Assembly (NCBI RefSeq): GCF_000720635.1
Contig: NZ_JOCF01000057.1
Span: 1-52,647 of the forward strand
DNA length: 52,647 nucleotides
Direction: 5' to 3'
From: Streptomyces sp. NRRL WC-3742
Lineage (GTDB): Bacteria; Actinomycetota; Actinomycetes; Streptomycetales; Streptomycetaceae
Every line of letters starts with the position of its first letter. The stretch's first letter is position 1. This document shows positions 8,123-20,513 of this stretch, one piece after another. Under the pieces are notes generated by a model that had not been told where the DNA came from, made no database searches, and worked only from the letters and a program-made list of their open reading frames with translations. A program made the position numbers and the translations under genes.

Positions 8123-8911
8123 GTGCAAGGCACTGTCACCACACCTGGCGGCTCCGCCATGACCGCGGGCCAGGGCGAGGCGTTCCTCCTCGTCGTCGAC
8201 GACGAGCCGAACATCCGCGAGCTGCTCGCCGCCTCGCTGCGCTTCTCCGGCTTCCGCGTGGCCTCCGCCGCCAGCGGCACCGAGGCGCTCGACCTGATCG
8301 CCGCCGAGCGGCCCGACCTCGTCGTCCTCGACGTCATGCTGCCCGACCTCGACGGCTTCACCGTCGTCGAGCAGCTGCGCGAGCGCACCAGCCGCGGCCA
8401 GATCGCCGCGCCCTCCCACGGGCACCCCGGCGACCACCTCCCGGTGCTCTTCCTCACCGCGAAGGACGGCGTGGGCGACAAGGTGCAGGGCCTCGCGGCC
8501 GGCGCCGACGACTACGTCACCAAGCCGTTCAGCCTGGAGGAGCTGATCGCCCGGATCAGGGCCATCCTGCGCCGGGCCGGCGGCCCCGCCGAGGACGGCC
8601 GGCTCGTCGTCGCCGACCTCGCCCTCGACCCCGTCGCGCACGAGGTCACCCGCGCCGGCACGCCCGTGGCGCTCTCCCCGACCGAGTTCAAGCTGCTGCA
8701 CTACCTGATGGCCAACGTCGGCCGGGTGGTGTCCAAGGCGCAGATCCTCGACCACGTCTGGGCCTACGACTTCGGTGGCGACCTCTCCATCGTCGAGTCG
8801 TACATCTCCTACCTGCGCCGCAAGCTCGACTCCGGCCCCGCGCACGGCCCCAAGCTGATCCACACCGTGCGCGGCATCGGCTACGCGCTGCGCCGCCCCG
8901 CCCAGGGCTGA
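8123..8911 (+). CDS. OmpR-family response regulator
   Basis: A 262-residue response regulator with a receiver domain (LVVDDEPNIRELL, phospho-acceptor Asp70 in VVLDVMLPDLDGF, LFLTAKDG, and KPF as the conserved lysine) and a C-terminal winged helix (LSPTEFKLLHYLMANVGRVV; SYISYLRRKLD; IHTVRGIGYALR). The receiver contains a 14-residue insertion (TSRGQIAAPSHGHP) between alpha-3 and beta-4, which some actinobacterial members share. Start: GTG 8123 has GGGAGG ten bases upstream; ATG 8159 is the alternative. It forms an operon with the kinase at 8924, 12 bases downstream. The signal is unknown. Confidence 0.9.
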   Translation: MQGTVTTPGGSAMTAGQGEAFLLVVDDEPNIRELLAASLRFSGFRVASAASGTEALDLIAAERPDLVVLDVMLPDLDGFTVVEQLRERTSRGQIAAPSHGHPGDHLPVLFLTAKDGVGDKVQGLAAGADDYVTKPFSLEELIARIRAILRRAGGPAEDGRLVVADLALDPVAHEVTRAGTPVALSPTEFKLLHYLMANVGRVVSKAQILDHVWAYDFGGDLSIVESYISYLRRKLDSGPAHGPKLIHTVRGIGYALRRPAQG

Positions 8912-8923
8912 CCGGGCCCGCGC

Positions 8924-10459
8924 GTGCTCGCCCGTCTCACCTCCCGGCTCTCGCTGCGCGTGCGGCTGCTGGTGCTCGCACTCGTGCTGGTCACCACCGG
9001 GCTGGTGGTCAGCGACACCGTGGTGCTCGGCACCGTCCGGGCTCAGCTGGTCGAGCAGCTCGACGAACAGCTCCAGCGGTACGGGCCGCTGCTCTCCCAC
9101 CGCGCGCCGACCGTGCCGGCCACGACGCTGCCCGGGCGGCCGGCCGTCTCCGGGAAGCGGATCAGCCTGCCCAGCCAGTACCTGGTGCAGTACCTGTCCC
9201 CGGACGGCAAGGTGCAGGGAACGATGCGCCAGCCCGTCTCGGACACCGAGCCGGCGCCCCAACTGGCCGGGCTCGACCCCACCCGGACCGCCCCCGACGC
9301 GCCCTTCGACCTGCCCGACCAGCGCGGCCACCACAGCTGGCGGGTGCTGGTGCTGCCGCTTCAGGCCCCCCGCCAGCAGCCCCAGCCCCAGGCCCAGCAG
9401 CAGGCCCCCGCGACCGGCGCCTTCACCGCGCCCGCCACCGTCCCGGCGTACGTGATGGTCGCCGTCTCCCGGGAGGACGTGGACGCCACCATCGGCAGCC
9501 TGCGCACCTCCTTCCTCGCCATCGGCGGCGCGGTGCTGCTCCTGATCACCGCGCTCGGCTTCTTCGCCCTGCGGGCCGGGCTGCGGCCGCTGCGCCGGAT
9601 CGAGGCGGGCGCGGCGCGGATCGCCTCCGGGGAGCTGTCGCACCGGATGCCGGAGCTCTCCCGCGGCACCGAGGTCGGGCGGATGTCGGTGGCGCTGAAC
9701 GGGATGCTCGACCAGATCGAGGCCGCCTTCGCCGCCCGGGCCGAGTCCGAGGCGCGGATGCGGGGGTTCGTCGCCGACGCCTCGCACGAGCTGCGCACCC
9801 CGCTGGCGGGCATCCGGGGCTTCACCGAGCTGTACCGGATGGGCGCGCTGCCCACCGAGGAGGACGTCCGCCGGACGATGACCAGGATCGAGAGCGAGTC
9901 CGTCCGCATGGGCGCCCTGGTCGAGGACCTGCTGGTGCTCGCCCGGCTCGACGAGGAGCGCCCGCTCGACCTCGCCCCGATGGACCTGCGCACCCTCGCC
10001 GCCGACGCCCTGCACGACCTCACCGCGCTCGACCCGAGCCGTCCCGTCGCGCTCACCGGCCCGGCCGGTACCGGGGTGCCCGCCGCGGCGCCCGTCCTCG
10101 GGGACGAGGCGCGGCTGCGGCAGGTGGTGACCAACCTGGTCGGCAACGCCGTCAAGCACACCCCGCCCGGCACCCCGGTGCGCATCGGCGTGGGCTCCGG
10201 GGTGGGCGGCGTCTGCCTGCTGGAGGTCGCGGACGCGGGCCCGGGCCTCACCGAGGACCAGGCGCGCCGCGTCTTCGACCGCTTCTACCGCGTCGACGCC
10301 TCCCGCAGCCGCGACAACGGCGGCGGCGCGGGCCTGGGCCTCGCCATCGCCACGGCCCTCACCCGCGCCCACGGCGGAACGCTCAGCCTCGACACGACCC
10401 CGGGAGCGGGCGCGACATTCCGGGTTGAACTGCCCATCAACGGCGACCGTCTTTCCTGA
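8924..10459 (+). CDS. Membrane sensor histidine kinase, partner of the OmpR-type regulator
   Basis: A 511-residue kinase. There is one N-terminal membrane helix (about 14-36), a roughly 160-residue extracytoplasmic sensor with a Pro/Gln-rich tract (PRQQPQPQAQQQAPA), a second helix (about 199-216) and a HAMP domain. The HisKA domain follows, with His288 in DASHELRTPLAG, and then a HATPase domain (NLVGNAVKHTPPG; DAGPGLTEDQ; GAGLGLAIATAL). It should autophosphorylate His288 and pass the phosphate to Asp70 of its neighbour. Start GTG 8924 lies 12 bases after the regulator stop, so expression is coupled. The Gln-rich sensor gives no ligand clue. The secreted LAETG protein just downstream may belong to the same response. 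Confidence 0.9.
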   Translation: MLARLTSRLSLRVRLLVLALVLVTTGLVVSDTVVLGTVRAQLVEQLDEQLQRYGPLLSHRAPTVPATTLPGRPAVSGKRISLPSQYLVQYLSPDGKVQGTMRQPVSDTEPAPQLAGLDPTRTAPDAPFDLPDQRGHHSWRVLVLPLQAPRQQPQPQAQQQAPATGAFTAPATVPAYVMVAVSREDVDATIGSLRTSFLAIGGAVLLLITALGFFALRAGLRPLRRIEAGAARIASGELSHRMPELSRGTEVGRMSVALNGMLDQIEAAFAARAESEARMRGFVADASHELRTPLAGIRGFTELYRMGALPTEEDVRRTMTRIESESVRMGALVEDLLVLARLDEERPLDLAPMDLRTLAADALHDLTALDPSRPVALTGPAGTGVPAAAPVLGDEARLRQVVTNLVGNAVKHTPPGTPVRIGVGSGVGGVCLLEVADAGPGLTEDQARRVFDRFYRVDASRSRDNGGGAGLGLAIATALTRAHGGTLSLDTTPGAGATFRVELPINGDRLS

Positions 10460-10641
10460 GCCCTTTGTCGACTCATCAATTCACTTACGGTCCCGGGGAA
10501 ACCGAATGGAGCGGAAAGGCCCGCTCCGTTTAGGATCCGTTCCTGCCCGGAGGCCGAGAGAGGCCCCGGGCGACGAACTCGGCGTTCCGCACTCGGAATC
10601 CCGAACCTGGTTTCCCATTGGGCATCCCATTCGCCCCGAAA

Positions 10642-11613
10642 GTGGTCAGATTGAACCTCCGCCGCACCGTGGTCTCGGCCGCGCTCGTCGCTGCCGTCAT
10701 ATCGCCCGCCGCCCTGTTCTCCGCGGCACCCGCCTTCGCGGACTCGGCGCCGACCCGGATCACCGCCGACGCGCTCGCCGCACTGGAGAAGGCCCAGAAC
10801 GACGCGTTCAAGGCCCTCGGCGACGCGAACGGGGCCCTGGCCGGGGCCAAGGCCAACTACGAGACCGTCAAGAACGACCCGAACCAGTTCGAGCGCATGT
10901 GGGTGCTGCGGGTCAAGGACACGGCCGAGAAGGCGGCCGCGGCGTCGGCGGCCGCGGACAAGGAGGCCGAGGCGGCCTCGCTGGCCTTCGCCACCGCCAA
11001 GCCGGAGGAGCTGGACAGGGCCAGGGAGCGGATGCAGGCGGCGGACAAGGCGGCCAACGAGGCCCACGCCGCCGAGACCAAGGCCAAGGCCGCGGTCACC
11101 GCCGCCGAGAAGGCCCTGGACGACGTCATGGCCGGCTGGACCGGCAGGATCGCCAAGCTGGAGGAGGCCCAGAAGGCGGCGGCCAAGGCGAGCCAGGACG
11201 CCAACAAGGCGTACGCGGACGCGAAGGCGGCCTACTACGCTCAGCAGGAAGCCGAGCAGAACGGGAAGCCGGCCGACACCAAGCCGGTCGAGAAGCCGAC
11301 CGACAGCAAGCCCGCCGACAGCAAGCCCGTCGAGCAGCCCGCCGAGAAGCCGGCGGCCGTGACCCCGGCCGTCGACGGTACCGCGCCGGACGCCTCGACC
11401 GCTTCGGCCGGCTCGGCCGCCGCGTCGACGGCCTCGAAGCCGTCGGTCGTCAGCGCCTCGGCCGCCGTCGCCACGACGGACTCGAAGGCGGAGCTGGCCG
11501 AGACGGGTGCCGGCCCCGCCTCGTACCTGGCGCTGGGCTCGGGCCTGGCGCTGAGCCTGGGTGCCGCCGCGCTCTACGTCTCGCGCCGCCAGCAGGGCCG
11601 CACCACCGTCTGA
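10642..11613 (+). CDS. Secreted Ala/Lys-rich coiled-coil protein with LAETG sortase anchor
   Basis: An exported surface protein of about 323 residues. A signal peptide (NLRRTVVSAALVAAVISPAA, cleavage after FSAAPAFA) is followed by a long Ala/Lys/Glu helical region (about 45-200), likely coiled coil. A Pro/Lys linker (KPADSKPVEQPAEKPAAV) leads to LAETG at about residues 285-289, a hydrophobic helix and the basic tail SRRQQGRTTV. LAxTG is the recognition motif of class E sortases in Streptomyces, so the protein should be covalently linked to peptidoglycan. The start is uncertain: GTG 10642 and TTG 10651 both precede the signal peptide and neither has a good ribosome site. An 18-bp terminator follows. 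Confidence 0.85.
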   Translation: MVRLNLRRTVVSAALVAAVISPAALFSAAPAFADSAPTRITADALAALEKAQNDAFKALGDANGALAGAKANYETVKNDPNQFERMWVLRVKDTAEKAAAASAAADKEAEAASLAFATAKPEELDRARERMQAADKAANEAHAAETKAKAAVTAAEKALDDVMAGWTGRIAKLEEAQKAAAKASQDANKAYADAKAAYYAQQEAEQNGKPADTKPVEKPTDSKPADSKPVEQPAEKPAAVTPAVDGTAPDASTASAGSAAASTASKPSVVSASAAVATTDSKAELAETGAGPASYLALGSGLALSLGAAALYVSRRQQGRTTV

Positions 11614-11631
11614 TCGGCCGTTCCGGCCGGT

Positions 11632-11673
11632 AGCACGAAGCCCCGCTCGTGGTCGCGAGCGGGGCTTCGTGCT
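11632..11673. terminator. Hairpin terminator
   Basis: A perfect 18-bp stem (11632-11649 with 11656-11673) and a 6-base loop follow the LAETG-protein gene and insulate it from cydA. Confidence 0.85.
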
Positions 11674-11834
11674 GTCAAGCGCCGGTCCGGACAAGTCGCC
11701 GGACGCCGTCGCCCGCCCCGCGCGTTGTCCGGGCCGCCGGCCGCCGCGCACACTGTGCGCACCGTCACGTACCGAAACTCCGCGTCAACCCCACCCTGCC
11801 TGCGGTTCCTCCGTAAGGATGATGGATACTGGCC

Positions 11835-11860
11835 CTTGTGAACGTGTTCACGTTCACAAG
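11835..11860. promoter_or_regulatory. Rex-type redox operator upstream of cydA
   Basis: A 26-base palindrome: 12-base arms CTTGTGAACGTG and CACGTTCACAAG around TT. It contains TTGTGAA-4-TTCAC, matching most of the Rex consensus (TTGTGAA-4-TTCACAA). It lies 92 bases ahead of the cydA start and just after GATACT (11825-11830), a possible -10, so bound Rex would cover the transcription start. Rex, which leaves DNA when NADH is high, is established as the repressor of cydABCD in Streptomyces coelicolor. The remainder of the 339-base gap from 11614 shows nothing else clear besides the terminator. Confidence 0.8.
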
Positions 11861-11952
11861 CGGACAAGCTTGCGTGGTTCGGCGACGGTCCATGGCTATA
11901 GATGAGGTTTGTCCTGAAACGCCCCACTGGGGCCGGTTGGAGAGAGGGCGAC

Positions 11953-13497
11953 GTGGAACTGGCAATCGCTCACGAAACGGTCGCACGTTGGCAATTCGGC
12001 ATCACGACCGTCTACCACTTCCTCTTCGTCCCGCTCACGATCAGCCTGGCCGCCGTCGTGGCCGGACTGGAGACCGCCTGGGTGCGGACGGGCAAGGAGA
12101 AGTACTTCCACGCCACCAAGTTCTGGGGAAAGCTCTTCCTCATCAACATCGCGATGGGCGTGGTCACCGGCATCGTGCAGGAGTTCCAGTTCGGCATGAA
12201 CTGGTCCGACTACTCACGGTTCGTCGGTGACGTCTTCGGGGCCCCGCTCGCGATGGAGGCGCTGATCGCCTTCTTCTTCGAGTCCACCTTCATCGGCCTG
12301 TGGATCTTCGGCTGGGACAAGCTGCCGAAGAGGATCCACTGCGCCTGCATCTGGATGGTCGCCCTGGGCACCGTGCTCTCGGCCTACTTCATCCTCGCCG
12401 CCAACTCCTGGATGCAGCACCCCGTCGGCTACGCGATCGACCCGGTCAGCGGCAAGGCGCAGCTCACCGACATCGCCAAGGTGCTGTTCCAGAACACCAC
12501 CCTCGTCGTCGTCTTCCACACCCTGACCGCCGCCTTCCTCACCGGCGCCGCGTTCATGGTGGGCATCTCCTCCTTCCACCTGTGGAAGGCCAAGCGCAGG
12601 CCCGAGGGCGCCGACCCGCAGAAGACCGCCGTGATGCGCACCTCGCTGCGCCTGGGCCTGGTGCTCGCCGTCGTCTTCGGCGCCGGTACGGCGCTCAGCG
12701 GCGACACCCTCGGCAAGGTCATGTTCGAGCAGCAGCCGATGAAGATGGCCGCCGCCGAGGCGCTCTGGGACACCCGGTCGCCCGCGCCGTTCTCGATCTT
12801 CGCGGTCGGCGACGTCAGCAAGGGCCACAACTCGGTGGAGCTGGAGATCCCCGGGATACTGTCCTTCCTCGCCCACAACGACTTCTCCTCCTCCGTCCCC
12901 GGGATCAACGACACCGCCGCCGCCGAGGCCGCGCAGCACGGCGGCTCCCCGAAGGACTACATCCCGAGCGTCTTCGTGACGTACTGGGGCTTCCGGTTCA
13001 TGATCGGCTTCGGGATGACCTCCTTCCTGGCCGGTCTGGTGGGCCTGTGGACCACCCGGCGCAAGCTCTTCCTGAAGCCGGAGTTCCGCACCGGCGACAC
13101 CGAGGTGCCCCGGCTGATGCTCACCCCCTCGCGGGAGCTGGGCCCGGTGCTCACCAAGTGGAGCTGGCGGATCGGCATCCTCACCATGGGCTTCCCGCTG
13201 ATCGCCAACAGCTCCGGCTGGATCTTCACCGAGATGGGCCGTCAGCCCTGGGCCGTCTTCGGTCTGATGACCACGGCCGGCGCCGTCTCCCCCAACGTGA
13301 GCGTCGGCACCCAGATCGGCGCCCTGGTCACCTTCACCACGCTGTACGCGATCCTCGCCGTCATCGAGGTGCGGCTGCTGGTCAAGTACGCCAAGGCCGG
13401 GCCGGTGGTCACCGAGAAGCCCCCGGCCAAGGACCCGACCCTGCGCGGGCCCTCCTCGGACGAGGACGCCGACAAGCCCCTCGCCTTCGCGTACTGA
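11953..13497 (+). CDS. cydA: Cytochrome bd ubiquinol/menaquinol oxidase subunit I
   Basis: A 514-residue membrane protein, the haem-bearing subunit of cytochrome bd, which oxidises quinol and reduces O2 to water at low oxygen tension. Visible features are the N-terminal His of TTVYHFLFVPLT (His22, equivalent to the b595 ligand), the Glu of FFFESTFIGLW, the His of VVFHTLTAAFLTG (probable b558 ligand), the Met of WGFRFMIGFGM, and GRQPWAVFG at the end of the quinol-loop region. Length and short Q loop match actinobacterial CydA. Start GTG 11953 follows GAGAGAGGG; the frame open to 11902 lacks a ribosome site. It is the first gene of cydA-cydB-cydCD, under the Rex-type operator. Confidence 0.96.
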   Translation: MELAIAHETVARWQFGITTVYHFLFVPLTISLAAVVAGLETAWVRTGKEKYFHATKFWGKLFLINIAMGVVTGIVQEFQFGMNWSDYSRFVGDVFGAPLAMEALIAFFFESTFIGLWIFGWDKLPKRIHCACIWMVALGTVLSAYFILAANSWMQHPVGYAIDPVSGKAQLTDIAKVLFQNTTLVVVFHTLTAAFLTGAAFMVGISSFHLWKAKRRPEGADPQKTAVMRTSLRLGLVLAVVFGAGTALSGDTLGKVMFEQQPMKMAAAEALWDTRSPAPFSIFAVGDVSKGHNSVELEIPGILSFLAHNDFSSSVPGINDTAAAEAAQHGGSPKDYIPSVFVTYWGFRFMIGFGMTSFLAGLVGLWTTRRKLFLKPEFRTGDTEVPRLMLTPSRELGPVLTKWSWRIGILTMGFPLIANSSGWIFTEMGRQPWAVFGLMTTAGAVSPNVSVGTQIGALVTFTTLYAILAVIEVRLLVKYAKAGPVVTEKPPAKDPTLRGPSSDEDADKPLAFAY

Positions 13498-13530
13498 CGC
13501 CACTGGTTCACGGAAAGGAGACCAAGGGTC

Positions 13531-14556
<1,026 letters not shown>

Positions 14557-14560
14557 GGCC

Positions 14561-17500
14561 GTGAAGCCCGTCGACCCCCGACTCCTCGGGTACGCCCGCA
14601 CCACCCGCGCCTTCCTCGCCGGCAGCGTGCTGCTCGGCGCGGCGGGCGCGGCCCTGGTCGTCGCCCAGGCGAGCCTGATCGCCGAGATCGTCGTCCGCGC
14701 CTTCCAACGTGGCGACGGCGTCGGCGAGTTGACCGGGCCGCTGGTGCTGCTCGCCCTCACCGCCCTCGGGCGGGGGCTGGTCGGCTGGCTCACCGAACTC
14801 ACCGCGCACCGGTCCGTCGCCCGGGTGAAGTCCACCCTGCGGCGCCGGCTGCTCGACCACGCCACCGCGCTCGGCCCGTCCTACCTGGCGGGCCGGCGCA
14901 CCGGCGAACTCACCACCCTCGCCACCCGGGGCGTCGACGCCCTCGACGACTACTTCGCCCGCTACCTCCCGCAGTTGGCGCTGGCCGTCGTCGTCCCCGT
15001 GGTGGTGCTGCTGCGCATCGTCGGCGCCGACTTCACCTCGGCCGCCGTCATCGCCGGGACGCTCCCGCTGATCCCGCTGTTCATGGCGCTCATCGGCATG
15101 GCCACCCAGGCCCGGATGGACCGGCAGTGGGAGACGCTGGCCCGGCTCTCGCACCACTTCCTCGACGTGGTCGCCGGGCTGCCCACCCTCAAGGTGTTCA
15201 ACCGGGCCCGCGCCCAGGCTTCCACCATCGCCAGGATCACCGCCGACTACCGTCGCGCGACCCTGCGCACCCTGCGGATCGCCTTCATCTCCTCCTTCGC
15301 GCTGGAGCTGCTCTCCACCCTGTCCGTCGCCCTGGTCGCCGTCACCATCGGCTTCCGGCTCGTCGACGGCACGCTGGACCTGGAGACCGGGCTCGTGGTG
15401 CTGATCCTCGCCCCCGAGGTCTACTTCCCGATCCGGCAGGTCGGCGCGCTCTACCACTCCAGCGTCGAGGGGCTGACCGCCGCCGACGAGATCTTCCAGG
15501 TGCTGGAGACCCCGCTGCCGGCGGCCGGGACGGTGCCGGCGCCCGCGCTGGGCGGGGCCGTCATCGCGGTGCGGGGGGTCGCCGTACGGCACCCGGGGCG
15601 CGCCGAGCCCGCGCTGGACGGGGTGTCGCTGACGCTGCGCCCGGGCGGGACGACGGCGCTCACCGGGCCGAGCGGCGCCGGGAAGTCCACGCTGCTGGCC
15701 GTCCTGCTCGGGCTCACCAGGCCGGACACCGGTGCCGTACGGGTCACCGCGGCGGACGGGCGCACCTACGACCTCGCCGAGCTGGAACCGGAGAGCTGGC
15801 GGCGGCAGATCGCCTGGGTGCCGCAGCACCCGCACCTGTTCGCCGGGACCATCGCCGACAACCTGCGGCTGCAGCGGCCGGAGGCCGACGACGCGGAGCT
15901 GTGGACGGCCCTGCGCGCCGCGCACGCGCTCGACTTCGTCACCGACCTGGACGCGGAGCTGGGGGAGGACGGCGCCGGGCTCTCCGCCGGGCAGCGCCAG
16001 CGCCTGGCCCTCGCCCGGGTGCTGCTCGCCGACGACCGGCCGCTGGTGCTGCTCGACGAGCCCACCGCCAACCTGGACGGCGCCTCGGAGGCGGCCGTGG
16101 TCGAGGCCGTACGGGCGCTCGCCGAGGACCCCGCGCGCACGGTGCTGGTGGTCGCGCACCGGCCGGCGCTGCTGGCGGTGGCGGAGGAGCGGGTGCGGCT
16201 GGAGGGTCCACCGCCCGTCCCGGCCGCTCCGCCGGCTCCGCTCGCGCACAGCGGGCGGCCCACCGCCGCGCCGGCCGTCACGGACGAATCAGAGGAGGCG
16301 GCGCCCGCCGCGCCCCGGCTGGCGCTGTCCGTCCTGCTCGGCGCGCTCGCCCTCGGCTGCGCCGTCGCCCTGATGGCCACCTCCGGCTACCTGATCTCCC
16401 GGGCCTCCCAGATGCCGCCCGTGCTCTACCTGATGATGGCCGTCACCTCGGTGCGGGCCTTCGGCATCGGCCGCAGCGTCCTCCGCTACGCCGAGCGGCT
16501 CGTCTCCCACGACGCCGTGCTCCGAACCCTCGGCACCCTGCGCGCCGCCGTTTACCGGCGTCTGACCGCGCTCGCCCCGGCAGGGCTGCCCGCCTTCCGG
16601 CGCGGGGACCTGCTCTCCCGGCTCGTCGCCGACGTCGACGCGATCCAGGACCGCTACCTGCGCTGGCGGCTGCCCGCCGCCGTCGCCGCCGTGGTGGCGC
16701 TGGCCTCGGCCGTGGCGATGGGGGCCTTCCTGCCCGCCGCCGGGGTGGTGCTCGGCCTCGGGCTGCTGCTCGCGGGCGTGCTGGTGCCCGCGCTGGCCGC
16801 CCGCTGGTCGGCCGGCGCCGAGCGGCGTCAGGCCCCCGCCCGGGGGCGGCTGGCCGCCGGCGTGGTCGACGTGTTCAGCGGCACCGCCGAGCTCACCGTG
16901 GCGGGCGCCCTGCCCCGGCGGCTCGCCGCCGTCCGCAGCGCCGACGCCGCGCTGACCCGGCTCGCGGCCCGCTCGGCCGCCACCACGGCGCTGGGCACCG
17001 GGCTGATCGCGCTGCTCACCGGGCTCACCGTCGCCGCCGCGGCCGCCGTCGGCGTCCAGGGCGTACGGGACGGGGCGCTCGCGCCGGTCTGCCTCGCCGT
17101 GGTGGTGCTGACCCCGCTGGCCGCCTTCGAGGCCGTCACCGGGATGCCGCTCGCCGTCCAGGCCCGCCAGCGCGCCCGGGCGGCGCAGGCCCGGCTGGAC
17201 GAGGTGCTCCTCGCCCCGGCGCCCGTCGTGGAGCCCGTCGCGCCCGTCGCCCTGCCCGAGCAGCCGCTGCCCGTCGCCGTGCGCGGCCTGACCGTGCGCC
17301 ACCCCGGGCAGGAGCGGGACGCGCTCGCCGGGCTGGACCTCGACCTCGCGTCCGGCCGGCGGATCGCCGTGGTCGGCCCGTCCGGCTCGGGCAAGACCAC
17401 CCTTGCCCAGGCGCTGCTGCGCTTCCTGGAGCCCGGCGAGGGGACGGTGACCTTCGCCGACGGCTGTCCACAGGCTGTGGACAGCCGCGCGCTCTCCGGG

Positions 17501-18046
17501 GAGGACGTGCGCCGGGTGATCGGCCTCTGCGCACAGGACGCCCACGTCTTCGACAGCTCGCTTCGGGAGAACCTGCGCCTCGCCCGCCCCGACGCCCGCG
17601 AGGAGGAACTGCGCGCCGCCCTCGCCGCCGCCCGGCTGCTGGACTGGACGGACACCCTGCCGGACGGCCTGGACACCATGGTCGGCGAGCACGGCGCCCG
17701 GCTCTCCGGCGGGCAGCGCCAGCGGCTCGCCCTGGCCCGGGCGCTGCTCGCCGACTTCCCCGTCCTCGTCCTCGACGAGCCCGCCGAGCACCTCGACCTG
17801 CCCACCGCCGACGCCCTCACCGCCGACCTGCTGGCCGCCACCGAGGGCCGCACCACCGTGCTGATCACCCACCGGCTGGCCGGACTGGACGACGCCACCG
17901 TGGACGAGGTGCTGGTGCTGGACGGCGGGCGGGTCGCCGAGCGGGGCGGCTGGTCGGAGCTGCTCGCGGACCCGGACGGGCGGCTGCACGCGATGTGGCG
18001 GCGGGAGCGGGAGGCCGACGGCCTGGTCGCGCCTGCCTTTAGCTGA
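14561..18046 (+). CDS. cydCD: Fused CydD-CydC ABC transporter for cytochrome bd assembly
   Basis: A 1161-residue fusion of the two half-transporters that export thiols (glutathione/cysteine in E. coli) and are needed for cytochrome bd assembly. The first half holds six membrane helices and an ATPase: Walker A GPSGAGKST (Lys375), signature LSAGQRQRLALARVL, Walker B PLVLLDEPTANLD. The second half repeats this: GPSGSGKTT (Lys945), LSGGQRQRLALARAL, FPVLVLDEPAEHLD. A Pro/Ala linker near residues 550-575 joins them. E. coli uses two genes; the fused form is usual in Streptomyces. Start GTG 14561 is 4 bases from the cydB stop, pointing to coupling. Confidence 0.95.
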   Translation: MKPVDPRLLGYARTTRAFLAGSVLLGAAGAALVVAQASLIAEIVVRAFQRGDGVGELTGPLVLLALTALGRGLVGWLTELTAHRSVARVKSTLRRRLLDHATALGPSYLAGRRTGELTTLATRGVDALDDYFARYLPQLALAVVVPVVVLLRIVGADFTSAAVIAGTLPLIPLFMALIGMATQARMDRQWETLARLSHHFLDVVAGLPTLKVFNRARAQASTIARITADYRRATLRTLRIAFISSFALELLSTLSVALVAVTIGFRLVDGTLDLETGLVVLILAPEVYFPIRQVGALYHSSVEGLTAADEIFQVLETPLPAAGTVPAPALGGAVIAVRGVAVRHPGRAEPALDGVSLTLRPGGTTALTGPSGAGKSTLLAVLLGLTRPDTGAVRVTAADGRTYDLAELEPESWRRQIAWVPQHPHLFAGTIADNLRLQRPEADDAELWTALRAAHALDFVTDLDAELGEDGAGLSAGQRQRLALARVLLADDRPLVLLDEPTANLDGASEAAVVEAVRALAEDPARTVLVVAHRPALLAVAEERVRLEGPPPVPAAPPAPLAHSGRPTAAPAVTDESEEAAPAAPRLALSVLLGALALGCAVALMATSGYLISRASQMPPVLYLMMAVTSVRAFGIGRSVLRYAERLVSHDAVLRTLGTLRAAVYRRLTALAPAGLPAFRRGDLLSRLVADVDAIQDRYLRWRLPAAVAAVVALASAVAMGAFLPAAGVVLGLGLLLAGVLVPALAARWSAGAERRQAPARGRLAAGVVDVFSGTAELTVAGALPRRLAAVRSADAALTRLAARSAATTALGTGLIALLTGLTVAAAAAVGVQGVRDGALAPVCLAVVVLTPLAAFEAVTGMPLAVQARQRARAAQARLDEVLLAPAPVVEPVAPVALPEQPLPVAVRGLTVRHPGQERDALAGLDLDLASGRRIAVVGPSGSGKTTLAQALLRFLEPGEGTVTFADGCPQAVDSRALSGEDVRRVIGLCAQDAHVFDSSLRENLRLARPDAREEELRAALAAARLLDWTDTLPDGLDTMVGEHGARLSGGQRQRLALARALLADFPVLVLDEPAEHLDLPTADALTADLLAATEGRTTVLITHRLAGLDDATVDEVLVLDGGRVAERGGWSELLADPDGRLHAMWRREREADGLVAPAFS

Positions 18047-18062
18047 AAACCGTACAAACTAG

Positions 18063-19886
<1,824 letters not shown>

Positions 19887-20021
19887 CGGTTTTTGGTGAA
19901 AGCTGAACAAGAGAGAACTTCGCGACCAACAGCGCAAGTTGTGAAGGCCCTGGGGTTCCGGCAGCTCAGTGTGCACACATAGCTTTGCTCCGTCTCGGAG
20001 GGGAAACCGGACGGAGGGGCT

Positions 20022-20513
20022 GTGGACGCTTCCGGCCGCGGGAATGCCGCAGCAGGGGCAAGTCGAGGGGGGTTCCGGACCGAACGAGGCCCGGACGGGC
20101 GTTACCGCTGGCAGTTGAAAGCACCGAACGGAAGGGTGGTCGCCATCACGGCCGCCCAGTTCGAGACACCCGGCGAAGCCGAGCGCGGCTTCGACGGCCT
20201 ACGCGTCGCTGCCGCCGATCTCACCGCGCGGATCACCCATGTGCGGGAAGGGATCGGCTGGATCTGGGTCATTCCCGGAACGCGTTCCTTACCCGAAGTG
20301 CGGTCGAGCCGTGCCTACGAGAGGTACGCCACCTGTCAGAACGCGTTCCGGCGGTTCGTGGTGCTCCTGGCCAAACAGCCGCCCCGGGAACCGATTTCCC
20401 GGGAGTCCCAGCAGACTCAGCAGATTCATCAGGTCCCGCAAGTTCCGCAAGGCCCGCAAGTACCGCAAGTCCCGCGAAGAGCCGTGTCCTTGAGACGCCC
20501 CGATGGCCGCTGA
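20022..20513 (+). CDS. DUF1508 (YegP-like) domain protein with Gln/Pro-rich tail
   Basis: A 163-residue small protein. Residues about 17-60 (FRTERGPDGRYRWQLKAPNG, then RVVAITAAQFETPGEAERGF) match the DUF1508/YegP motif, a roughly 50-residue unit usually found in tandem. A second, weaker unit follows (about 70-110). The C-terminus is a repetitive Gln/Pro/Val tract (QVPQVPQGPQVPQVPRR). The start is GTG 20022 after GGAGGGG. It overlaps the next gene by 11 bases. The function of DUF1508 proteins is not established. Confidence 0.7.
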   Translation: MDASGRGNAAAGASRGGFRTERGPDGRYRWQLKAPNGRVVAITAAQFETPGEAERGFDGLRVAAADLTARITHVREGIGWIWVIPGTRSLPEVRSSRAYERYATCQNAFRRFVVLLAKQPPREPISRESQQTQQIHQVPQVPQGPQVPQVPRRAVSLRRPDGR

